From assembly GCA_020629835.1 (NCBI GenBank), contig JAHDCO010000007.1, positions 1-55,499 on the forward strand: a DNA stretch of 55,499 nt. Reading direction: 5' to 3'. Every line of letters begins with the position of its first letter. Position 1 is the stretch's first letter. This stretch comes from Granulosicoccaceae bacterium (lineage in GTDB: Bacteria; Pseudomonadota; Gammaproteobacteria; Granulosicoccales; Granulosicoccaceae). The notes below the pieces were generated by a model that did no database searches, had not been told where the DNA came from, and saw only the letters and a list, made by a program, of their open reading frames with translations. Shown here one piece after another: positions 9,541-17,245 of this stretch. The position numbers and the translations under genes were made by a program.

Positions 9541-10503
9541 TTACTCTGCCCCTGTGTTGGCATTGACCGCTTGATCGATGCGGCCCTGCAGTTGCGCAAT
9601 TTGAATTAACACCGCTTCCAATTGTTGGTAATAGTCCGTCTCATTAAACTGTGCCTTACGAGCACGCAGTGCGTAGAAGTCCGCTTCCAGGGCGGAGCGT
9701 TCTGTGAGTAAGCCCGCCACCACAGGATTGTTGCGCGCTTCTTTTAGTGCACCCAAGGTGGCCAGAGTAAATGCATTGGAATTTGCACCTGCCAGTCGGG
9801 CGTGTTCTGAGGCCAACAGTTTTTGCTCTTCAAAATAGTCTTGAGTGGCTGTGTTGGCGAATGTGAACGCTTCCCTAACCGTTAAGAGTTCATTTCTATC
9901 GACATCTGCTGCATCCGTCGCTAGCGCTTCTGCAAAGTATTCACTAAAGCGAACCGCATTTAGTTCACCGGCACTTTTGGTCGCAGTGATTAAGGTACGT
10001 CCGGGTTGTTTTAACGGCGTTAACAGGGCACCACTTGCCGAAGTGGATGCCACAACTAATTGCTCGTCCATTGGCAGGGGTGCCAATGCACTGACTAGAT
10101 CAGTCACAGAGAGATCAGGACCGGGTACGTTGTACTGATAGCCTTCTCGATTAACGTTCCCATGCCCTACCAGCACAAGAACAAACGTTGTTACTTCATC
10201 CTCGGTGCCCTGCGACTGTTGTGCATCTTTGACTACGTCCGAAATCGCATTGAGTATTCCTTCACGAGTGGCTTGCGCATCCTGTAATAAATGCACATCG
10301 TCGTCGGTACGCGTTATGGTTCGTAACGCCTGCGCAATGTCATCGGTTTGTTGTGTAAACGCGGCTGCAAATTCTGCGTTGCCACCAATGCCGGAAACAA
10401 CCACCGCTCTTACGGAAGCGGTTGCAGCGCTTGGAAATACGAACATGGCAAACCATAAAGCCACCGCAAGCCATACAGTTGCCAGTTGCTTATCCTGTTT
10501 CAT
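9541..10503 (-). CDS. secreted caspase/legumain-like protein, catalytic Cys apparently replaced by Ser
   Basis: The start is placed at the ATG at 10503, which overlaps the upstream stop in ATGA and gives MKQDKQ followed by a clean signal peptide to about residue 29 (SAATA). An in-frame ATG farther upstream (10533) would spoil that signal. The fold resembles C13/C14 peptidases: a Val-rich strand, then VGHGN at residues 112-116 holding the catalytic-type His, then a strand VVASTSASGAL where active enzymes have Asp/Glu-Ala-Cys-x-Ser-Gly. Here Ser155 sits at the Cys position. A later ITATKSAGELNAVRFSEYF resembles the C13 segment after the active site. The last 60 residues look coiled-coil. It may be a pseudopeptidase or a serine variant; both are inference. 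The family call rests on motif spacing only. Confidence 0.62.
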   Translation of the reverse strand: MKQDKQLATVWLAVALWFAMFVFPSAATASVRAVVVSGIGGNAEFAAAFTQQTDDIAQALRTITRTDDDVHLLQDAQATREGILNAISDVVKDAQQSQGTEDEVTTFVLVLVGHGNVNREGYQYNVPGPDLSVTDLVSALAPLPMDEQLVVASTSASGALLTPLKQPGRTLITATKSAGELNAVRFSEYFAEALATDAADVDRNELLTVREAFTFANTATQDYFEEQKLLASEHARLAGANSNAFTLATLGALKEARNNPVVAGLLTERSALEADFYALRARKAQFNETDYYQQLEAVLIQIAQLQGRIDQAVNANTGAE

Positions 10504-12830
10504 AAGCGCTTCCATTTCAGCCTTAGGGCCCATTCCAAAGCCTTACCTAGCACCAGCAGTAAAAACACAATCGGCATATTCCACAGCGGCAGTTCGTTTT
10601 GCCGAGTCAGCGCGTTGTTAAAGCTGGCCACTGCGCTGGGTAAGCCGTCGAGGTCTGCAAGGGTTCTAAAGGTTCCATTGGTCTCTTCAGCGAGTCTCTT
10701 TAGCAACGCAGCGTTTGCGCCCGCATTAAAATACTCGGCCGTACCCTGCTCAACCATCCACCGGGTAGCACCCACTCCCTTGTTTTGATGCACGTCATAC
10801 TCCAAAGCCGTATCGTTACTTGGCAGCTTGACTTCGAGCGCGTAGGCACCGGGTTGATCATAACTAACCGACCCAACAAAATAAGCCGGGCGATTTAAGT
10901 CCGGCACAAGCTGAAGGGTTTGCGTTTGCCCGTCGGGCTGCGTCAAGGTTGCCTGGAGCTCATCTTGAACCAGAGCATTAAATTCTTCGTCGAATGCAAC
11001 CACCTCCACTAGAGCGTTCGACTGATCCCTTTGCACAAGCGGGCCGGCGTTAACGCGCACTCGATCGGGCACACCCCGCACCAACTCTCCCATGACGCTT
11101 TGCCAGAACACTTCATGCCGTTGATCTTCTGATGGCAATGACATCTGCCAACGCCAGGTACCGCTGGTTGCGAGTACGTAACTGCGGCCCTTGCCGTAAC
11201 GCTGCCAAATCAACACCGGCTGCGAGCTTACTTGTGTTTGCAAAAGCACCTGGGCGCCAGCTCGAGGCGGCCCAACACGTTGCACATTCGCCAATGCGGG
11301 CAAGCTGGACCAGGACGCGTGAGACGATAACAGGGAGTCAGCGCTGCCCTCGCCGTCAAAACTTGGCGCATCCGTCGCCGCCGGCAATGTCAGCCAGTCT
11401 GCGCGTCGACCAAATTCGGTTAGTTCAACCGATGCCCGTTGTCGTTGAAACGTGGTGATATCCGACTGGCCAGCACCGGCTTGCAAACTGACAGGCAAAA
11501 CCGCCTGCAATGCCGAACGTCCCCAACCACCATCGGCCAAACCGCGGCTGCCGCCCAACATGAGGAGTGCGCCGCCTCGTTCCGCTACGTAATCGCGCAG
11601 ATTTGCCTGCTGTTCAACCGATAACTCCGCCGCCTCCAAGCTACCGATGATCACAGCGTCGTACCCAAATAGTGCAGCGCGGGTTAACGGAAAACCGGTT
11701 TCCAATTCACGAGGACTAATCACACCTTGCCGATAAAATTTATTTGGCGATGTGCGCAGAAGACTTACGACCTCAACATCTTTTTGTTGATCGAGAGCAC
11801 GACGCAAAAATTTGTATTCCCAACGAGGTTCACCTTCCACGTACAGCACTCGCCGCGGCTGCGGAGCCACGTTTAGCACGCGCTGAGTCATGTTGTTGAC
11901 GGTATTCGAATCGGCCAACGAGGTATCTACGTCGAAGGTCAGTGCCTGCTGGCCCTCGTTCCCGGTTGGCAACGAAAACTGATGCACGGTTTGCGTAGCG
12001 TTAGGCTGCAGAACGACATCCTCGGCCACTCTTAATTCACTACCACTTCTAACGCGCAACCGGACCTGCCCAGAGTCTTGCGGGTGTCGAAGTGTGATTC
12101 GCGCTTCGATAGTCGCATCGGGCAGTGCAACGTCCGGCAATTGCACATCGGCAATTTCGACATCATTCGCCATAAGTTCCGGGCCAATCGCTACCGTATG
12201 AATCGGAACGTTTGCCAAACGTATTCGGTTCCACCACTCAATATTCAGGCTTGTTGAGTTATTGCTGCCATCCGACAAAACAATGACAGAGGCCAACGCA
12301 TCTGCTGAACTTTGATCTAGCAACTCAGTGAGCGCACCGGCTAAGTCTGTGCCTGAGCCAGCACCAACAGCTGCCTGTAAGTCTGTTTGAGCGTTGAGCG
12401 CTGTATTAAAGTCATACAGTTGCACATCAAAGGTTGTCTGAATCTCATCTTGCAGCGGGCCGAAGGCATTTTTTGCCGCGTCCAGCCGTGTTATCGAGTT
12501 ATCCGCCACGGGGCGGCTAGCCGCAGGAAAATTCATGCTGGTTGAAGTATCCAGCAGCACGGCAATCGCATTTTCATCGCGGCGCACTTCGTCTACCAGC
12601 AGCACTGGCTGCAACAGCATTACCAGCACGATGCCCAATAGCACGAGCTGAATGCTCCCAATGACGGAGCGATTTGCTACAGATACCGGCAGGCGAGTCA
12701 GCGAGACCACGATGGCTATTGCCCCCATGATCGCTGCCAAGGCGATTAACCAAACGGGCAAGCTATGTGACAGTGCAAGCCGTGCCCCCTGCCAGGTCTC
12801 GATCGGGTAATTGAACAGCCATTCAAACAT
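10500..12830 (-). CDS. membrane VWA protein with glutamine-amidotransferase-like domain
   Basis: This 776-residue protein is the first gene of the minus-strand operon. Two membrane helices lie near residues 24-45 and 57-78. A VWA domain follows with a complete metal-ion site: D94-T-S-T-S98, T161 in GTDLAG, and D187 in VLSDGS. After a beta-rich linker a class-I-GATase-like fold begins around residue 310 (RRVLYVEGEPRWEYKFL, later GGALLMLGG). A C-terminal helix is at about 750-770. I see no obvious catalytic Cys in the GATase-like part, so it is probably a binding fold. Related proteins are annotated as membrane VWA or glutamine amidotransferase next to MoxR operons. The role in this cluster, likely as an envelope-anchored VWA partner, is inference. 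Confidence 0.8.
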   Translation of the reverse strand: MFEWLFNYPIETWQGARLALSHSLPVWLIALAAIMGAIAIVVSLTRLPVSVANRSVIGSIQLVLLGIVLVMLLQPVLLVDEVRRDENAIAVLLDTSTSMNFPAASRPVADNSITRLDAAKNAFGPLQDEIQTTFDVQLYDFNTALNAQTDLQAAVGAGSGTDLAGALTELLDQSSADALASVIVLSDGSNNSTSLNIEWWNRIRLANVPIHTVAIGPELMANDVEIADVQLPDVALPDATIEARITLRHPQDSGQVRLRVRSGSELRVAEDVVLQPNATQTVHQFSLPTGNEGQQALTFDVDTSLADSNTVNNMTQRVLNVAPQPRRVLYVEGEPRWEYKFLRRALDQQKDVEVVSLLRTSPNKFYRQGVISPRELETGFPLTRAALFGYDAVIIGSLEAAELSVEQQANLRDYVAERGGALLMLGGSRGLADGGWGRSALQAVLPVSLQAGAGQSDITTFQRQRASVELTEFGRRADWLTLPAATDAPSFDGEGSADSLLSSHASWSSLPALANVQRVGPPRAGAQVLLQTQVSSQPVLIWQRYGKGRSYVLATSGTWRWQMSLPSEDQRHEVFWQSVMGELVRGVPDRVRVNAGPLVQRDQSNALVEVVAFDEEFNALVQDELQATLTQPDGQTQTLQLVPDLNRPAYFVGSVSYDQPGAYALEVKLPSNDTALEYDVHQNKGVGATRWMVEQGTAEYFNAGANAALLKRLAEETNGTFRTLADLDGLPSAVASFNNALTRQNELPLWNMPIVFLLLVLGKALEWALRLKWKRL

Positions 12831-13099
12831 GTGTCAATTCGTTCCGTGGGTGGCGGCGTTGGGAAAACCTTACGGTGTGAATTAGATCGTAGAGCAAGTC
12901 AAAGGTTTCAGTGTGTCCTGCGTCCAGCGTTTTTGAATACTGGCTCACTATTAGTTACGAAAAACCGTCGCTAACGGCTCCACTAAAGCCAGCAACCCAT
13001 ATTTCACTACGCCCCCTATACTAACGAGTGTTACCCTCCCGTAACGCATGAACGCTGAAACAAAAATAAGGCGTCACCCCTTGGAGACAGGAGAACAGA
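12831..13099. other. divergent intergenic region
   Basis: These 269 bases separate the start of the minus-strand VWA operon from the start of fadL and must hold promoters for both. A TATACT at 13017-13022 could be a -10 box toward fadL, but no good -35 element stands 16-18 bases upstream. AGGAG at 13089-13093, six bases before the fadL ATG, is a good ribosome-binding site. I see no clear operator for a fatty-acid regulator. Confidence 0.4.
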
Positions 13100-14488
13100 A
13101 TGTACTTTCACTCATCGGCCCTTAAGGTGGCTGGAGTGGCTGCACTGACCACCGTCAGTGGGCTTGCCAACGCGGGCGGTTATGCCCTAATCGAACACGG
13201 TGCTTCAGGACTCGGCAATGCCTACGCGGGATCGGCTGCCGTAGCTGCTGATACGTCCACATTGTGGTTTAACCCAGCCGGAATGATTCAACTGACCGAT
13301 CGCGAATTCATGATCGGTGCGCACGCTATATCCAGCAGCACCACCATCAATGATGAGGGCACTACCCTGAACACGGCCTTGGGTGGAACGCCTGTATCAG
13401 GCCCCGGCAGCGCTTCAAACGACGGCGTTACGCTCGTGCCAAACATCTATTATGTCGCGCCGCTTAACGACGACCTGGCTTACGGGATCGCCCTGGATGT
13501 ACCGTTCGGCAGTGGCTCCGATTACGGCAGTGAGTGGCGCGGGCGCTACAGTGCAACCGAGTCTTCAATCCGGGTAATCGATATCAACCCGTCTATCGCT
13601 TACCGCGTGTCCGATAAAGTACAACTCGGCGCGGGTATCAGCATTCAAATGATGAATGCCAACCTTGCCAACGCGGTGGACAGTGGCGCGGTCTGTTTCT
13701 CGGTTAACTTGGCAGATCCGGCGCCGTGCGTGAATGCAGGCTTAACACCTGGCAATCAAGCCGTGGACTCTGCGGCCAAAATAGATGGCGACTCCACCGC
13801 CTTCGGGTTCAACTTCGGTGCAATGTTCATCCCTGCTGAGCACACACGCATTGGTGTGGCTTACCGGCACAGTGTGAAGCACGAATTGGAAGGAACCGGC
13901 ACTTTCGACAACAGCGCACCTTTCCAGGCTTTACTCGATGCGTCTGGCTTACCCCTGTTCCAAACAGGCCCAGGGTCAACTGAAGTAACGACTCCAGCCA
14001 CTCTGTCTTTTTCTGTTGCGCACACGCTGCAACAGAACAACAAGCTGCAGCTTCTGGCTGATCTGACCTGGACGCAATGGTCAGTGTTCGATGAGTTGGT
14101 TATTCAGTTTGACAACGCCGCACAACCAGATGTACTCCAGGTGCAAGACTGGGATGACGTTGTGCGTGTATCCGGTGGCGTTAACTACCAGCACTCACCA
14201 AAGCTTACTTTGCGTGCCGGTTTGGCCTTCGACCAATCGCCCATTCCAGGACCGACTCGCCGTACGCCACGAATTCCGGGCAACGACCGAACCTGGTACT
14301 CGGTTGGATTGGGCTACAAGAGCTCAGACACACTCTCATTTGACGTGGGTTTCACGCACATCACGCTCGACGAGACACCCATTGACAACAGCTTCCCTGA
14401 GACTGGCGCATCAGCCACACACGTTCGTGGTTTGATTGATTCCAGCGTAAATATCATCAGCGCTCAAGTTAACTGGAAGATCAAGTAA
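13100..14488 (+). CDS. fadL: FadL/OmpP1/TodX-family outer membrane fatty acid transporter
   Basis: The 462-residue protein has a signal peptide to about residue 25 (GLANA) followed by the FadL family signature: GGYALIEHGASGLGNAYAG and then the NPAGM box near residue 60. The rest alternates polar and hydrophobic residues as in a long beta barrel, and the C-terminus ends in a strand (VNIISAQVNWKIK). FadL proteins move long-chain fatty acids and other hydrophobic compounds across the outer membrane. A strong ribosome-binding site precedes the ATG. The lipase gene follows after 9 bases, so transporter and lipase are almost certainly co-transcribed, as in the Vibrio fadL2-volA pair. Family call is strong; exact substrate is inferred from the neighbours. 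Confidence 0.92.
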   Translation: MYFHSSALKVAGVAALTTVSGLANAGGYALIEHGASGLGNAYAGSAAVAADTSTLWFNPAGMIQLTDREFMIGAHAISSSTTINDEGTTLNTALGGTPVSGPGSASNDGVTLVPNIYYVAPLNDDLAYGIALDVPFGSGSDYGSEWRGRYSATESSIRVIDINPSIAYRVSDKVQLGAGISIQMMNANLANAVDSGAVCFSVNLADPAPCVNAGLTPGNQAVDSAAKIDGDSTAFGFNFGAMFIPAEHTRIGVAYRHSVKHELEGTGTFDNSAPFQALLDASGLPLFQTGPGSTEVTTPATLSFSVAHTLQQNNKLQLLADLTWTQWSVFDELVIQFDNAAQPDVLQVQDWDDVVRVSGGVNYQHSPKLTLRAGLAFDQSPIPGPTRRTPRIPGNDRTWYSVGLGYKSSDTLSFDVGFTHITLDETPIDNSFPETGASATHVRGLIDSSVNIISAQVNWKIK

Positions 14489-14497
14489 GGAACCGAC

Positions 14498-16534
14498 ATG
14501 ACTTTGAAAAATACTCTCATCGCACTGCCGGCGATCTTCCTGCTTCATGCGTGCAGCGGCGACAGCAATCACGACTTTCAACCGGGTAAAGATGCGCAAA
14601 GTGCGGCGGTAGCTGCGGCTGCGGATTCGCAAGCTCTGTTTGATCCGACGGGAACGCCTGCGTTGTTGCCGTTTCCAAGTACGCTCGTTTACACCGGTAC
14701 AGAAGACGGCACCATTAACATTCCGGTAGCCGATCCCACAGCCATTGCAGATCCGCAAGTGGCGTTGAATCAGATGGACGGTTTCTCTCCCATCAGCCCA
14801 ATCGTCACGCCGATGAATCGCGCGTTGGATCAAGCCAGCCTGCAGGTAGGCACTACCATTCATGTGCTTGAGGTGGAAGCCAGCATTGCGCAGGGCTTCG
14901 CGCCAACGGGCGTGGTTGGTCCATTGAGCGCAGCCCAAATGGTCGCAGTCGCCACACCTGGCAATTTGGTTCTACAACCAACCGCACCACTGCGCCCGAA
15001 TGCCACCTACCTGGTACTGCTGACTAATGGCATCACAGATGCCGAAGGCGCATCGCTCGCACGCAGCTTAACCTACAGTTTGCTAGCTGGGCCGACCGAT
15101 CTGACCGATCCATCAACCGCCGGCTTACAAGCCGTGACGCGTGCCCACCTGGCCGTCGCCGACAACATCGGCGTTGGTAGTGACAACGTCGTGCTGAGCT
15201 GGACGTTTAACGTTCAATCCATTCGCGAAACACTGCAGGCGGTTAAAGACAATTCGGTAGCACAAACTTTTGTGGCTGCGCAGCTCGGTGGCGCTACCAC
15301 TCAGACGCTGAACCCGGCAGCTGCAGGCAAAGCGGATATGTGGATCGGTACCTTGGATCTGCCCTACTATCAAACCGCACCTGGTGATAATGGCGCTGCG
15401 GATGCTCTAGGCGGTTTTTGGACGGGCCCACAGGGCAGCTTTTTAACCGCCAACAATCCAATGCCTGAGCAAACGAGCGTACAGACTGTACCCGTGCTGA
15501 TATCTGTGCCTAACGCCGCTTCAGCGGTGGGCGCGACTATGCCAGGTGCTGGTTGGCCGGTAGCTATCTTCCAGCACGGGATCACCCAGGACCGCACGAA
15601 TATGCTGGCTATTGCCGATGCTATGGCTGATGCAGGTTTTGCTGTGGTTGCCATAGACATGCCGATGCATGGCATAACCGTGGCCGAAAATCCATTAAAT
15701 GCGAACGTTACGGCTTTTCCTAATGATGTCGAGCGGCATTTCGGTATCGACGTTCAGAACAATGAAAATCCATTGGACTTCTCGCCAGATAACGTAATAG
15801 ACAGTTCGGGCGCACACTTCTATCAGTTGACGAATTTACCCAACTCGCGCGATAACCTGCGTCAAGCTGTGGCAGATCTGTTTATCTTGAGCGCTAGCCT
15901 AGGCGGCGTGCTGCAGGCTAATCCTGAAGACCCAGCGATTGCGTTTGATACGTCTCGCAAAGCGTTCATTGGTCATTCTTTAGGTGGCATCGTTGGTGGT
16001 GTATTCGGTTCATACGACACCACCATCAACTCCGCCACTCTGGCTATGCCCGGTAGCGGTATTGCACGACTACTGGCAAACTCAGGCAGCTTCGGCCCAA
16101 CGATCAACGCAGGTTTGGCGGCCAACGGAGCACCTGAAGGGTCGGCAGCTTACGACCAGTTCCTACTGGCAACGCAGACGGTGATCGACTCGGGCGACCC
16201 AGCGAACCATATGGCGTCATTAGCCGCGACTGGAACCCCAGTGCATCTGATCGAAGTTATCGGCGATGAGACCATTCCAAATGCTGTTGAAGGTGCTCCG
16301 TTCTCAGGCACAGAGCCCATGGCCGCGTTACTAGGCCTACAACCCGTCACCGCAACCACAAACGGCGGCGGCTTAGTTCGCTTTAGCGAGGGTGATCATG
16401 GTTCAATCTTGAGTCCAGCCGCCAGCCTGGCTGCAACCGTCGAGATGCAAACACAAATGGCCACATTCGCAGCGAGTAACGGTACCGTGCTGCTGATTAG
16501 CGACAGTTCTGTTATCGCGGGTGCGCCACAATGA
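14498..16534 (+). CDS. VolA/Pla-1/cef-type surface lipoprotein lipase (lysophospholipase)
   Basis: The 678-residue protein begins with a lipoprotein signal, LLHAC, with the lipidated Cys at residue 19 and Ser at +2, which favours outer-membrane sorting. The N-terminal part (about 40-250) matches the bacterial virulence-factor lipase N-terminal domain (LFDPTGTPALLPFPS). The C-terminal part is an alpha/beta hydrolase: GHSLGG with Ser494, then Asp590 in GDETIPN and His634 in EGDHGS, in the right order for a Ser-Asp-His triad. In Vibrio, VolA cleaves lysophosphatidylcholine at the surface and its partner FadL imports the released fatty acid. The gene lies directly after fadL and shares an ATGA overlap with the next gene. 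TAAGGA precedes its ATG by six bases. Confidence 0.87.
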   Translation: MTLKNTLIALPAIFLLHACSGDSNHDFQPGKDAQSAAVAAAADSQALFDPTGTPALLPFPSTLVYTGTEDGTINIPVADPTAIADPQVALNQMDGFSPISPIVTPMNRALDQASLQVGTTIHVLEVEASIAQGFAPTGVVGPLSAAQMVAVATPGNLVLQPTAPLRPNATYLVLLTNGITDAEGASLARSLTYSLLAGPTDLTDPSTAGLQAVTRAHLAVADNIGVGSDNVVLSWTFNVQSIRETLQAVKDNSVAQTFVAAQLGGATTQTLNPAAAGKADMWIGTLDLPYYQTAPGDNGAADALGGFWTGPQGSFLTANNPMPEQTSVQTVPVLISVPNAASAVGATMPGAGWPVAIFQHGITQDRTNMLAIADAMADAGFAVVAIDMPMHGITVAENPLNANVTAFPNDVERHFGIDVQNNENPLDFSPDNVIDSSGAHFYQLTNLPNSRDNLRQAVADLFILSASLGGVLQANPEDPAIAFDTSRKAFIGHSLGGIVGGVFGSYDTTINSATLAMPGSGIARLLANSGSFGPTINAGLAANGAPEGSAAYDQFLLATQTVIDSGDPANHMASLAATGTPVHLIEVIGDETIPNAVEGAPFSGTEPMAALLGLQPVTATTNGGGLVRFSEGDHGSILSPAASLAATVEMQTQMATFAASNGTVLLISDSSVIAGAPQ

Positions 16535-17130
16535 TGGGCACAACGATCCCTACCCGCTCAATACGTTTGAGCTGGTGGACGGCGATGGCTGCGGTGCTCT
16601 GTTTAGCATTGGCTGGCCCAGCTACGGCGAAAAAAGTGGGCAAGGCCACGGTTCCTGACAGCATGACTGTGGCAGGCACGGAGCTACCACTGCGCGGTGC
16701 GGGGCTTAGAACTCGCGCGGTATTTAAACTGTACGCTGCCGCTTTGTACACAACAGAAACCGGTGATGCGGCAGCCGTTGTGAGTGCGGATGCGCCGATG
16801 GCTATACACCTTCACATTCTGTCGAAACTCGTCAGTAACGACAAAATGATTGACGCGTTAAACGACGGATTCAACAACGCAACTGGTGGCGATACATCAT
16901 CGATTCAAGCGGAGATCGATCAAATGATTGCCGCCATGGATGAGCCGTTAAAACCCGGTGTGGGTTACACGTTGTCTTATGAGCCGGGTGTAGGCACCAC
17001 CTTATCTCGGGATGGGGAAGCGGCTGCTGTGATTGAAGGCTTGGCTTTTAAGCAGGCGTTATTCGGAATTTGGTTGGGCGACAAGCCCGCGCAAGCCAAA
17101 CTGAAAACAGCGATGCTGTCTAACGCTTAA
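16531..17130 (+). CDS. chalcone-isomerase-like periplasmic protein
   Basis: The 199-residue product has a signal peptide to about residue 33 (GPATA). It then shows the bacterial chalcone-isomerase-like pattern: VAGTELPLRGAGLRTRAVFKLYAAALY, a MAIHLHILSKLVSNDKM segment, and a C-terminal GEAAAVIEGLAFKQALFGIWLGDKPA. Members of this family in bacteria are annotated only by fold; plant relatives include fatty-acid-binding proteins. Its ATGA overlap with the lipase gene strongly suggests it works with FadL and the lipase, perhaps by binding released fatty acids in the periplasm. That role is inference. A terminator follows about 55 bases after the stop. Confidence 0.83.
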   Translation: MMGTTIPTRSIRLSWWTAMAAVLCLALAGPATAKKVGKATVPDSMTVAGTELPLRGAGLRTRAVFKLYAAALYTTETGDAAAVVSADAPMAIHLHILSKLVSNDKMIDALNDGFNNATGGDTSSIQAEIDQMIAAMDEPLKPGVGYTLSYEPGVGTTLSRDGEAAAVIEGLAFKQALFGIWLGDKPAQAKLKTAMLSNA

Positions 17131-17186
17131 GGCTTGATGTTATCGTTGGCCACTCAAAAAGGTGGCCCGCGGCAACTGTATTATGG

Positions 17187-17218
17187 ATGGCGCAAGGTTT
17201 ATACCTTGCGCCATTTTT
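17187..17218 (+). terminator. intrinsic terminator of the fadL-lipase operon
   Basis: A 12-base perfect stem, ATGGCGCAAGGT (17187-17198) with ACCTTGCGCCAT (17203-17214), and a four-base loop TTAT, is followed by a run of T to 17218. The T run is on the plus-strand side only. It lies 55 bases after the chalcone-isomerase-like gene and just before the end of the convergent fadE. Confidence 0.9.
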
Positions 17219-17245
17219 CGTTACGGGATCTGAATGTCAGTGAGC

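Noticed and set aside
14411..14938. 175-codon open frame on the minus strand
   Set aside because: It is antisense to fadL and the lipase gene, very Arg-rich, and resembles no family; a shadow of the real genes.
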